DNA of 64,000 bases from Tetrastigma voinierianum (Eukaryota > Streptophyta > Magnoliopsida > Vitales > Vitaceae): contig JAEQBH010004575.1 in assembly GCA_016808115.1 (NCBI GenBank), positions 1 through 64,000 on the forward strand, read 5' to 3'. The notes under the pieces are model-generated. The model ran no database searches. It had not been told where the DNA came from and saw only the letters and a list, made by a program, of their open reading frames with translations. The position numbers were made by a program, and so were the translations under genes. Below are positions 1-12,900 of this stretch, in pieces. Within the stretch, counting starts at the first letter, position 1. Each line of letters starts with the position of its first letter.

Positions 1-470
1 AACCTTTTCTTCTATTTGAGGAATATATATATATACACTAAATATCTAAAAAAACCCAATCAATGAGTAACACATTCATTTATTTGATATCTATTTATTT
101 TTATGATGGTGACTTTGAATATGTGATATCTCTTGATCATTATTATCATTGAGCCGGATACAAAGGGTAATAACATAACAGATGAATTTGTTTTATTATT
201 ATGAAAATAGGATCTTAGAAGTTTAATCAGTAGACTTGAGTGGTAGAGTTCTAGTTTGCGTTGGCGGCCTATTTTCAATGAAATTACCAGGAATCTCTAC
301 ATCGGATTGTAGGCAGAAATTTCAAAGATCAGAAGGTGTGTTAACATCACGTTATTCGGTGAGAAGGAGAGATGGACGAACCCGGTTCGGTTAAAGAAAA
401 GTCCGAACCCGGTTTAGTTGGTGAGTGGCAAATGTAAATATATTTTTGTTTTTATCCTTAAATTCCCCCA
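1..470. other. Upstream intergenic DNA
   Basis: A/T-rich sequence with no coding signal that I can support. It lies upstream of the NST1-like gene and presumably contains its distal promoter. The short frames on either strand show no family resemblance. Confidence 0.5.
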
Positions 471-988
471 TTTTCTTCTTCATCCCTCTTCTTATCCCAT
501 CTTTTTAATATATATTCTATCTCGCACAGTTTCGTTTCTTCGCTACCTCGCTGGTAAGAACGAAGGAAGGAGCTAACCACCGTGTCAATGCTTGAATCTG
601 CAGGCGCCGTGCCGTCCGACAGAATTTGTTTCGTCGTGGTCGTCCATTCTGTAAGTCTCCGAATCCCTCTTCTCCATTTCGATTGATTCGTTTTTTTTTG
701 TCTGTTTGTTGTTGTTGCCACGGACGGCTGCAATCGGAGCTCGGACGGTGCCGTTTTGAACATGTTGAACCCTAACCGATCCATGTCTGAAACTTGCTAT
801 TCTGATTACTCTCTCATGTGTTTGGATTGTGGATTAGGTTTTTTCTCGCAAATCACGGTGTTAGGGTTGTTGAAGTTTGGAGGAAACGCTTTGAAGGAGA
901 AGATAGGGTTAGGGTTTTCGATTGTGTTGCAGAGCTGTGTGGATTGGGGGTATTGGGTACGGGGAAGATAGGTGTGGGATAGAGGATA
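470..988 (+). promoter_or_regulatory. Core promoter and 5' leader of the NST1-like gene
   Basis: A pyrimidine-rich tract (about 470-500) is followed by a TATA-like stretch AATATATATT near 507-516, then CT-rich leader sequence typical of plant 5' UTRs. Two good donor-like sites (GTAAGAAC near 552 and GTAAGTCT near 650) suggest a spliced leader. I could not fix the matching acceptor, and the transcription start is inferred, not seen. Confidence 0.35.
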
Positions 989-3900
989 ATGTGTATACTC
1001 TGTGTGATTCAGAAGTGGTCTCGCCGGGTCGCTACAATGCTTCCTTGGTTAGTAATTCCACTTATAGGACTGTGGGCTCTCTCTCAGCTGTTGCCACCGG
1101 CATTTCGATTTGAGATTACGTCACCCAGGCTGGCTTGTGTGTTTGTGCTCTTAGTTACCTTGTTTTGGTATGAAATTTTGATGCCACAACTGTCCACATG
1201 GCGTGTCCGGAGGAATGCACTTGTAAAGAAGAGATTTGAAGCAATAGAACTGCAAAAGCTTCGGAAGACAGCGACACGGAGATGCCGCAACTTTGTTTTG
1301 ACTCCATATCGAGATCAGAATCCCGGTGGGGGCGGTTTATGTGCTTTCTTATTGTGGGCATATTTCAAAGAGGCCGGTACTGGACTTGCCTGTACCAAGC
1401 TGGATTAGAGATTGAATTCTGGGATCATCAGGATTTGGTCGGTAAGGGTGGAAAGATATTAAATGGGAAGGTATGGTCTGATAATGGGTGGATGTGTGGT
1501 CAGGATTGGTTGGAGAATGGAAATTGGGCTGGTGGCTCATTTCAGGGTAAGCCTAGTCATTGGCGGGGTAATGGTGGGTATTTTGGGGGTGACGAGAATT
1601 GTTTAGCAGAAAAATCTTACTCAGGTGTTGTTATTTTTGCGTGCAAACTTTTGACGTCGTTTTTCTTAAGCATCTGGTGGCTTTGGAGAAAGATTTTTAG
1701 GATTAGTTCGTCAAGAGAAGATGCCTCATCTGACACTGAGCATAGGGGAATGTTGACCAGGAGGGGTGAGAATGGGTTGAATTTTAATGAGAGTAGAGGA
1801 GAAAAGGCAAGAAGAAAAGCTGAAGAGAGGAGACAAGCTAGATTAGAGAAGGAACTTCTGGAGGAGGAAGAGAGAAAGCAAAGGGAAGAGGTTGCAAGGT
1901 TGGTTGAGGCATAGGAGACTTAGGGATGAGAAGATGGAGGCTGAAAAGGATCATGGCAAGCCTCTGTTTAGGGAGAAAGATAGTAAGAAGGAAGCAGAGA
2001 AGAAACGTCAGGAAAGACGGAAGGAAAGGGACAAGGGATCTAGTAAGAGCAATTCTGATGCTGAGGAAATGGAAAGAAAAGCCGGTAAGGAAAGTGAGAG
2101 GAAGCGTGATTTAGATAAGAAGAGTGAGATAGATCGGCGGGAACATCAGAAAACTGGGACAGAAGTCAGCAAAGCCCATGTCACAGAAATGGGATATGGT
2201 TTAAAGAGTTTTTCTGCAAATAACTTTAACAGGGGAAATGCTGGCAGCCGATACCTGGACCAAATGAGGGGTACCTTTTTATCTTCTTCAAACACTTTCA
2301 GTGGAGGCAGTTTCTTTGGAAGGGGTGCTAGTAGCCCTTCTACTATTTTAAAAGAAAACAAGCCTATTGGTTCTGGAGATCATGTTCAAGCTCCTTCCAA
2401 CAAGAGAGATACCTGTCCACCAAATCGCGTAGCTGGAAAATTAAGTATGAACGGAGATGAAAAGAACATTAGTAGCCCTGTAGAAGTTCTCTTACTATTT
2501 TGAGTTTTATGTACTTTGCCTTGTCACTGGTTTAGCGTTTTATTGTCAGAGAACGGTGGGGAAAGATTGATTTGACTGTGCTCTCTTACTGCTTAACATT
2601 TGTGACATGTTTTGTATATCATCTTCTTTTGAGCCTATCCCTCTTTCCTTACATGTAGCCTATAGCTCATTAGTGTGACTTTTAAATATTCAAGTGGTTA
2701 CCAGTGCGATGCCAGAAAATGAGAAGAATTACCTTTTTTGGTCAACATGAGGCATGTGAGATTGCCCTAGCTCCAACTTGTTTGTTTTGTTTTGTTTGTT
2801 GTTTTTGTTTTTGTATGTCTAATGCTCATGTAGGATCTTTAGAAACTATGAGCTCATGCGACATTTTATCGTACCACAAGGGAACTATTGTTTTTTTTTT
2901 TCTTCTTTTTTAATGGTAATTAGTTCCAGTTTATTGTATATCGAGTCTTGAATGATCTCGAGGTTAACAATGTTGAGATTGTTACTGCAGGTTCTATCAG
3001 AGCCCCAACCAAGGACAGCTCCTAAAAAATCATGGCAACAGTTATTTACTCGCTCAACGAACTGCTCCTGCTCCTCCTCCATCAACTGGAAATGTTATTA
3101 GTAGACCAAATGGGAAATCCCAAACGGAAGTTCAAAGCAGTCAACTTTCTTCCCATTCATCAACAATCCAACATTTTGATAATCCCATCAGTTTTGGGCT
3201 TCCATCCAGTCAACTTTCTTCCCATTCATCAACAATCCAACATTTTGATAATCCCATCAGTTTTGGGCTTCCATCGTTGTTCAATCTGCCTAATTTTCCA
3301 AATGGATCAACTGGTTGTAGTTCTGGTTTTTCTCCTGCAATTGATCCCTTGTTTCCTCGTGTTGGTGAAGGAACTCATGAATTCATATCTGAAGATCCAG
3401 AACTATTTGAAGACCCATGTTATGTTCCTGACCCAGTGTCCTTTGCTTGGGCCTGTGTCGGAGTCGCTTGATAATTTTCAGTTGGACCTTGGAGCTGGCT
3501 TTGTACCAGATGCGGGATTGGAAAGAAATCGTGCTTTAAAGAATGTACATGCATCTGCTGAAGTCAACAGGCCTTCTCCATCTCCAATTGTGTCTCCATT
3601 GTCACGATTACGGTTGGGTGATGACAGACATGGCAATTCTAGTAGGTTCCCTAGTACCCCCAAGACCCAGGATATGCACTCTATACCTATGGAAGATTTG
3701 AGTAATGCTAATGAGAAGGGTACTTGGCAGATGTGGAACAGTTCTCCTCTTGGTCAGGATCATTTAGGTTTAGTAGGTGGTGGTTCATCTAGCTGGCTTT
3801 TACCCCCAGAACTGAACAGGTCAAACAAGGATGATATTGTGAACCCTTCATCTCTCAAGCCTATGGTATCACTTTTTACAAAAGAGGATCAACTGCTTTC

Positions 3901-6900
3901 TGGCTCTCCTTCTCCTCAGAAGGTTTTTCTTGGCAATTGCCAAAATGGCGGGACGTTCAGTTCTGTTTCTGGTTCAAATGATCATGACCCTTAGTTTGCA
4001 TAAAACGTTTTACCAGCCATTATCTGGTAATGAAAGCCATTTCTCTCTTAATCATCAGGAGACTCCACAGAAGGAAATTATTTATGGGAGTCCTGGCAGT
4101 TCCTCTATCAACCATCCATTTGAGCTGTCTTCATCCACTTGTTGGTCCAAGTAAGTTCATAATGGTCTGAATTTCTCTTTTTCAAATTAATATGCTTCAA
4201 TCTTGCCTTCCCCCTGTTTTTTAGATATTGTTTCATGAGGCTAATAATAAGATTCTTGGAGGGCTTTTGATGCACTTTTTAGGTTAGATAATGTGTTTAT
4301 TCTTTGTTTGCTTGTTTGTCTATTAATTTTTTTTAGATTTTTTTTTAAATTTGAATTTTCTATCTTTATTTTATTTTATTTTATTTTTTTACTTTTTGAT
4401 GATGACAGTAAAGACAGGAAATTCAGTGGACCATCCTAAAGGTCTTAACCCAACAGCTACTATTTCTGCTTGCTATTGTTAATGCTAGTCACTATGATAA
4501 TGTTTGTCTACATCTGGGATTCATTCTTAGTATCTGTGGGATATTCATTTTGAAATCTCTTGATCTTGCTTAATTTCCTAGTTTTTTTATCTATCTTGCT
4601 AAGCTTCCTCTCTTGAAAACCTGTGTGTATTATGTGGTCATGAAAGCATTCAACATCTGCATTACTGTCTTTAAAAAAAAGTTTCTTCAGTTAAATCCTT
4701 CCACCAACATCATATTTTTTTTTTTTTAAGTAAAAAAGAAGAATGATGTTGGTGTAAGAATTTCCACCAACATCATAATTTACTTTATTCCTTTATTTGT
4801 GATTCCGAGAAATGTAAAGAGTAGGGGCTAAATAAAATACAAAGTGTGGGGAAATCATCAAAGAAAAAGAAAAATCATCTTATGAATTGTTCAGCAGTTT
4901 GTAAGGGTAAAATGAATGGAGGCTTGGGGACTGGAAATTTGGATTATTTTAATGAGACTCTTCTAGGCTAGTGGTGATGGAGATGTAAGTGATGGTTTGC
5001 GGACAAAGGATTATCCATGGAAAATTTAGAAAGGTGGATGTTGGTTTGTGCATACAAGTAAAGGGGCTTATGATGTGTGATTGTGGAAATATAAATCAAT
5101 TTGGTATTTTGCTGATGATATTTCTATTCTATTTGTTTTGAAGCTGTGGTTTAAGTTAGGCATTGATGTGGTTTCAAGCTATTTCAAGTATATAAATCAA
5201 TTTGGTAAAAGCAAGCTCATCCCGAGTTTGGAATTTTGTAGTAGGTTAGGCAATGTCCTCAACATTTATGCGAGCTTTCCATTCGGAGTTCCATTAAGAT
5301 CTTCTCAGATTCGGGAGAGGCTATAAAATGTTTTTCAACTAGGGGAAAAGAGGTGCAGGGCTATATGTTATTTGTTATTGGCACTTTTATTGTATGTGAT
5401 GCATTGTAGAAGCACATGGTTTCAAGTAATTTCATGAATAAAAAATCAATTTGGGAAAGGTTAAGCTTGTCCCAATCTGGAGTTCATGAGGTAGGAAAAA
5501 TTTTAGAAACTTTTGGTTTTGCGGAAGGGACTAAATATCAAAAGGAAGTAGGTTCACTTTAACTTTTAAACATTTTGCTTAGTTTGCCAAATTAATGTAA
5601 GGTTTTATTAATCTTAAGAGAAGCATGCTCTTAACTGCAAAAGATGTATATAAATTTTCCTTTAGGGTTAGGGACTTTTGTGAGAAGTTGCATATGGGGA
5701 ATGGATTTATAGCTTGTATGGATAAAAGGGGATCCCTTCTATATAGGTTTGGCATTAGAAATCTATCTACTCTTAATGAAGCTCTTCTATTGAAGGCTTG
5801 CAATGGAATGGGAGTCCCTTTGGATTTCAGTGATTTCGTGGAAGTATATAATTTTTATCTGCTACCAATCTTATCATTTATAATGAATGTCTTATGGAGC
5901 CCTTCTTTGGTAAATATTTTATCTGGAAAATATAGGATTTTGTAGAAGTAATTACACATGAAGGTGAGGCTATACCCCGTCTGCAATAACCTAAGGAGTA
6001 AGGAGAGGTTATGGCGTGGGCTTATTGGATGCATTGATGGAAGGGTGAACTTTTGAAAGGATGTGGTGTAAGATGTACCTTCAAGAGAAGCTTTCTTAGA
6101 ACCTCTCAATAGCCATTACCAAAGATACTAGGGCTATTGAGGTATAGGAGCTGGTTAGGGACGAAGGTTGTTGGAACCCTAAGTTAAGATGATGTGATCA
6201 TGTTTGGGATTTAGAGGGATTAGGAGACTCTTTTAGGGGGGTTTGCAAGTGTGGACCATTGTTAGGGATAATAAGGATAAGGTTGCTTGGCTGAACATGA
6301 ACAATGGCAACTTCTTGGATTAGTTTTTCTATTCCATTATGAGGAAAATTGGAGGTTTTCCCTTGCAGTATAGTTTAGAGTTCTTGAATAGGTTGATTTT
6401 TTTGCATGGGAAGCTAGGTGGGGCAGGATATTAACTGTAGATCAAGTCAAAAGGAAGGGTTGAAGATTCTAAAAACAGATACTATACGTACACAGATGAA
6501 GAAATGGTTGATGCCATCTATTTTTGCTGCTTGAAGATGGTTATTTTGTGGCAGTTCATGTTCTTTTTGAAGCAAAATGGGTGATGCATTATTCTATGAG
6601 AAATTTCTTCTTGAGTTGACATGATTTTTGTCAGAAAAGGGCTTGAAAAACTTATTTAGGACTATTTGGAGGGAAAAATGTTAGAGCTTTTAAAAACCTT
6701 GAATAAGTAGACCAAACACTTCAGCAATCCTTTATGCATAACTTTTTGGAGTGGGTTAGACCATATAGAGGTGTTAACTCCTTGTCTGATATGGACTTTG
6801 TGGAGTGGTTAAGTTCTAATTAAGAAGTGGTTGTTTATGGGTTACCCCTTGCCTTGTTTTAGACTTTTTGTCATAACAAAGGAAGAAGAAGGATCTTCTT

Positions 6901-9900
6901 CAGTGGATCTCTCTTGTTCCTGTTTAGTTCCCTTCACTTCGGAAGTTCTTTCTATTTCTACATTATGTTTCTTCCTCACTTTCCCCTCTTTCTTCTATTT
7001 CTGATGTTTCTTTTAGTTTCTCAGTAACATGGGATGAAGATACTTTGCCTAAATAGAAGACACATGTGGTAAATTAAAGTATTTTTGATAGGTTTGTGGT
7101 AAATTAAAGAATTCTAAATATTTGAGCCAAGAACCTTCTGAGTTCTGATACAGGATACTTATTAGATTGAATGACTATTTGCATTGTGTGTGTTTTCTTT
7201 TATTTTATTTTATTTTATGTGCTTTGTTGGGTGGTGTTGGTATATTTGATCTTTACTATTAAAAAAGGGAGATTGGTGGTAGTTGAGGTTCTTGCTTTAT
7301 TTAAAGGCCTAACTACTATGAATTTGGTAGTAATAACAATATTTTTGCTGTAGGAGACTCAACAATGGCTATGGGGTAGGTTTGTTGAGTTGAAAAATGC
7401 CCTTGGAATTTCAATTCTTGAGTCTATAAATCTATTTGACTTGGCTAGAACTTTGACATGCCCTGTTCTTAGATTCCTTGAGCAACTAATCACATTGCAT
7501 ATGGTTTGTCCAAGAAAAGTGGTCTAAATTTTTAATAAATAGTTCCTCTACTGGTTTGTTTCAAAGTTCTAGAGGTTTGAGAGAAGGAGATCCTATATCT
7601 CCTTACTTGTTTGTGATTGCTATAGAAGCCTTAGTAGGCTGATCTTGAAAGCTTGGGTTGGTTGTTTCATTTTGCGATTCAGGGTTAGGGGAAGGAGGGT
7701 GGGTTTTGAAGACAAGGAAATACTTCATATTATTATTGTTATTATTATTTTAGTTTTTTTATGATTCCATTATTTTGTCTGAGGCCTCTTTAGGGCAAGT
7801 CACTCTCTTGTGTTGGTTGTTCTAGTGGTTTGAAGTCTTGTCAAGATTGAAGATTAATTTTGTGGAACAGTGAGATGATTCTGAGTGGGAAGGTGTCAGA
7901 ATTTGAAAAGGATTGACTTCCTAAAGGATGCAAGGGTGGGAAAGTTACCCTCTTCTTATCTTAGGCTTCCCTTAGAGCCTTACAAAATATACTGTATGTA
8001 GGGTGAGATAGATGAAGGTTTTGGGAAACTTTCATTATGGGAGAGAATTGCTTGTCTAAAGGGAAAACTCAGTTGCTCTGCAGAACTCTAGTAATCTTAC
8101 CAATCTATTTCATGTCCTTTTCCAAACTATCAAGGAATGGTAAGTTAAGATTAGAGAAGATTCAAAGGGTTTTAATGGGAGGAGGGTTCCTAGAGTAAAA
8201 ATTTACTGTTTAGTTAAAAGCGTCAAGAAAAATGATCTCATTTATTCAAATTTATCAAAAATCATTTAGTTAAAAACCTCAAGAAGTTCCATTTAGTTTC
8301 ATTTCGTGGGTCAGGTGTGGAAAAGAGGTTGGTAAACAATGAGGCTTTAATTTAATAGTCTCCTTTGAGGTTGAGATGGGAGCAGGGTGAAATTCTACAG
8401 AAAGGTGATGGTTTACTAAGGAGTCTTTAAGTGTGACTTTCTCGACCTTAAGGAGCTTTGGGCTTTGCTGTTTGCTGTTTTTGGTGTCAACTGGGTGCTC
8501 CCTTATTCAGTTAGAGAGACATTGGTAGGGTGGCAAGACCCCTATGCAAGGAAAAAACTTATGAAGATTGGTTGGCAGCTCCTATCTGCATTTTTTTGAT
8601 AATTTGGAGGTGTGTTTGAAGATGTGGTGCCCTCAGCCCAAAGGATTTTGCTTACGCTCCTATCTGCTCTTTTGCTTACGCTCTTTGATCTTGGGCAAAA
8701 TCTGTCACTGATTCTCAAGCTTTTGATGTAACTGATTTTTTGAGTGTTTAGGGGCTGGTATAGTTTTTCTTTTCCCTTTTCTTTGGCTTGGCCTTTTGGA
8801 GCCTTAGTATACCTCATGTATGCTTGGGTTCTTCCCTTTTTTGATTTAATATATTATCTCTGCTGGTTTACCTATCCCCCTCTCTCCACCACCACCCCTT
8901 CCCCCCCCACCCCCCCCACCCCAAAATAAAAGTTTGCCTTTCTCGACCTTATTTGCTTTGCTATATTTCAAATAAGAATGGGTTGTGGATCTTTGGGAAT
9001 ATTGAGGGAGAGAAGTTTGGAAAAGGACCTCCTTTTTTGTTAGAAATTCGAATAATTGGGAGTTGGGTGTCATGGAGGGTTTTCTCTCTAGAATCTTAGG
9101 GCAATCAGTGAAGAGGGATCTGCAGGAGGATAGCATTATTTAGAAGGAAGATGACAAAGTGGTTCTCTCTGTAAGAAGGTTTTACGATTTATTAAAGGCT
9201 AATGAAATCATTCCTTTCACTTTAAGATTAAATTGGAACCCTTAGATTCCTTCTAAAGGTGAATTTTTTCTCGTGGGAAGCATGTTGAGGAAACTATTGA
9301 CTTAGGATCAACTTCTAAAAAGAGGGTGGACTTTGGCTAATAGGTATGTGCATGTACAAGAGAGGGTTAGAAATCATTGATCGTATCATTCTCCATTGTG
9401 ACTTGGTTCTCTTATTTTGGCAGCTGGTGTTCTTCAACTTTGGAGTTCAGTGGCTTATTTATGAGACAATTAGAGAGCCGCTCATCTGTTAACACAAATC
9501 ATTTATAAAAAGATGACGTATTTAGTCTTGTAGAGTAGCTCCTTTATGTATTTTCTGGATAATGTAAACAGTAGGATACTAGTTGATTGTGAGGAATTTT
9601 GTCTGATCTAAAGCTGAAAATGCCATTCCTAGACAATTTATTTATGTGAGTTGGGGTATATATAGGTGGAGGTTATATAGATATGGGTGATTTCATAGGT
9701 TGGTTGGGTTCAGATTGAGCTAGGGAGTGTTTGTTTTTTAGGTCTGTGTACCCATGTGGGTGTATACAAGGTTCAATCATGTGTAACAAAGACCAGTAGA
9801 AGCACTTGGGTCATGGAACTGACAGATTTTGGAGGAGCAGGGTTTGAACTTTATTGGTGGATTAAATACACAATATGAAGGATGTGTTGTGTGTCCTGGA

Positions 9901-12900
9901 AAGAATCAGATGTAAGGAGCAGGGTTTGAACTCTGAAAGCTAATTGGGATCTTATTAGTGGATCCAGCAGCTGAAAGAAATTTGATTGCATGATTGTAAA
10001 CTGAAAGAAAGGGCTATGTTTGCATTCTGTTAAGAAAGGTTTTGACAAACTTGGAATCTTCTCTATGGCAACTAATCTCTTGCTAAATTTTGCTATATTT
10101 GTATGGATATGGTAAGGAGAGACTATATATTAGAAAATAAAACAGTAATTTGTGTTGGAAAAGAAAGTTATTGCTCCTGTTCTATAATTTTATTTTTTGC
10201 ATCAGGACTGATTTCATCTGATAAATACTATACATAAATAAAGCATTTACTACAGTGACATGGAATCAAAACCCAAATTCTATTTTTCTGTCCAAGTTCA
10301 TCGAGGTAGCACAAAAGAATGGACTAGATCAAATAGATAACAAAAAAATTAATGTTAAAGCCACTATTGTAAAATCAATGTGATGAGGCCATACAAGGAA
10401 GCTGGTTCTCCAATAACTGAAAGTCTTTGCCAAGTGCGCAAATGTAGGGTTGCTTTCGACAGGTGATTGGACAGCCAAAGCTCAAGCTCTGATCTAAGCA
10501 GTTGAAGAGGTTGCCAAGCTCAACCAACTAACCACAGGTTAGGGCAAGATAGGTGGGATTATTTGTATTGTGTGACTGAAAACTAATAGATAGGGTTAAC
10601 CCAATGGTCACTGGTTCGGCCATTGGAGGTTTACTCGACTTTTAACTTCAGAGCCCTGTGGGATTAGTCGAGGTGCACGCAAGCTGGTCTGAACAGCCAA
10701 GGTTATCGACAAAAAAGTTAAAAAAAACTAATAGATAGGGTTCAAATTTCATCTTGTTGGTTATGGTTTTAATCCAAGCTCTCCAGTGTAGCCTCAAGTT
10801 GAGATTTCTCTGTGTAATCCTCCAACCTCTCTAAAACTTTCATCTAATCTTTGAGTAATGATCCAGTTGTCCTCTAGTGATGTCTAGTTCAATACTCAAA
10901 AGTTTCAGCTCTGTTTAGGAACACATAATGCTAATTGACATCATCAGATATGATGGAATCTATCTGATCTTCTCCTGACAGGACAGTCTCAATTTTAATT
11001 TAATTTTTAATTTTTTGATTTATGATTTAAATCTATATTAATTTATTCTGTATTTCAAAGATACCATTTGGTGTGTTTCATTCCAACTGTTCTGGAGAAT
11101 ATAACTTCAGAAGGGAGATGCTAATTTATATAACAGAACGTTAGTATCCAGATTTAGTTATGTTCCTCTCTTTCTCTGTCTCTCATGCATACACTCTCTC
11201 ACAGTAAAACTATGAATGTGAGAGAACCTGTGCATTCCCCCTGACTTGATTAATTGAGCTCTAGACAGAGTTTAATCAAGCAAATCCTTTATATACTAGT
11301 GGGGCTTTTGTTGAATAGAAGCTGAAATTTTATTTATTTATTTATCTATTTTTACACGCACTGGAAGGATTATTATAACAGTATCCTAGTTTGATACCTA
11401 TATATTGGGGTTAATTATTATTGGCTAGTTGCCATGGTAAAAACGAATTTATTGGAGCTAAGGTTGTATAAGCTTTAATCAATTGAATTCTTCTGAATTC
11501 AAGACTGATATAATTTGATCCTTGCTATCCCTATTCCATATATTTGTCCACTAATTGGACAATTCTGTACGGAGCTAAGGCATAAAATTGAAAACATTCA
11601 TAGTAATTTTTGTACTTCGTATCAACCTTGCCCTTATACGTTTCCTCTGTTTATTCTGGTATTATCACAGATGGTTGGCTTTTTATTATTTTTTTTATTG
11701 AGAGCAACATTTTACTTATACAGGAGTATCAGTTCCCCTAATCTAAATCTGGGATTTTCTGCTTTTCCCTTGGGTATTTTTAAGCTTACTCTTAAAATCC
11801 TTCATTAAATACATGTGCCTTCATTAAATACATGTGAATGATGTTTAATTCAATATTCCACTGTTCTTTCCCGTTTCACTTGTATTTTCTTATCCAAATT
11901 GGCCTTGCAGTTAAGCTCATGTTTGTGATGAACCATTGTGGCAGTTAAACTCATGTTTTTTATGAACCATTGTTCTTATCTTTCAACTCATGCAGTTCCT
12001 TTTCCCTGCTAAGGGCACTATTGCTTGTTATTTTGTGAAAGTCAACTTTGAGTGGAAATTAATTACATTATTTTGCTTGCTTGGATATTGGGTCATGATG
12101 TAGGCTACAAAATTGCTTTATAAGTTTTCAAAAGTGGATTCCTTAATCCTGTCTAAAGCAAACATATCTTTTGGGTCTTATTTTGATTCTATTATTTATT
12201 TCTCGGTTCCAAAAAATATTTTGTTTCTTTAAACATTTTGCATGCTAAACAGGGACGGTTGTTCATTTGCAATGACTCTTCCTCCCATGCAGTTGGAGGG
12301 TTCTGAATGTGGATAGTCTATTTGTTGAAGGTTCTCTCTCTGTCTAATATGTATTTTGAAGCTGTCATATCTTATTCAGATAACTCTGAATATCCAACTG
12401 AGATATGTTTCTGAGTAAAACTTGAGGTTCTTCTTTTTTTCTAATTCTTGTTCTCTTAAAAGACAATTATGACCAATGCATAGGGGACCCTAATTGGTAT
12501 CTGACATGAAAATGATGACTGAAAAATGTTATAATCTTTAAATGATAAACTTAGTTTTTTTATTGTCATAGTTGCATTTAAGGAAACTTGTTTTCAGTTA
12601 ATGAAACATAAGTACATGTTTTGCATCATCCCTATCAATATGTTTTTTTGCATCATCCCTATCAATACATGTTAATTTTCCGAACAGAAAACAGTTCTTA
12701 GTTTCCTTGTCCCACGACCCATGAATTTATCTATAAATATTATTATTGAGGTGAATTGCCATCCTGCTATTTTTTGTTTTTTGCTTAAATACTCTGGTGA
12801 ATTGGTGTCCACCATTCTTTTATTTTTCTGCTTATAAAGTCAATACCCTTCTTTACCTTTGTAAACAAAATGAAATTATATTCTCATGGATCCATTTCCA

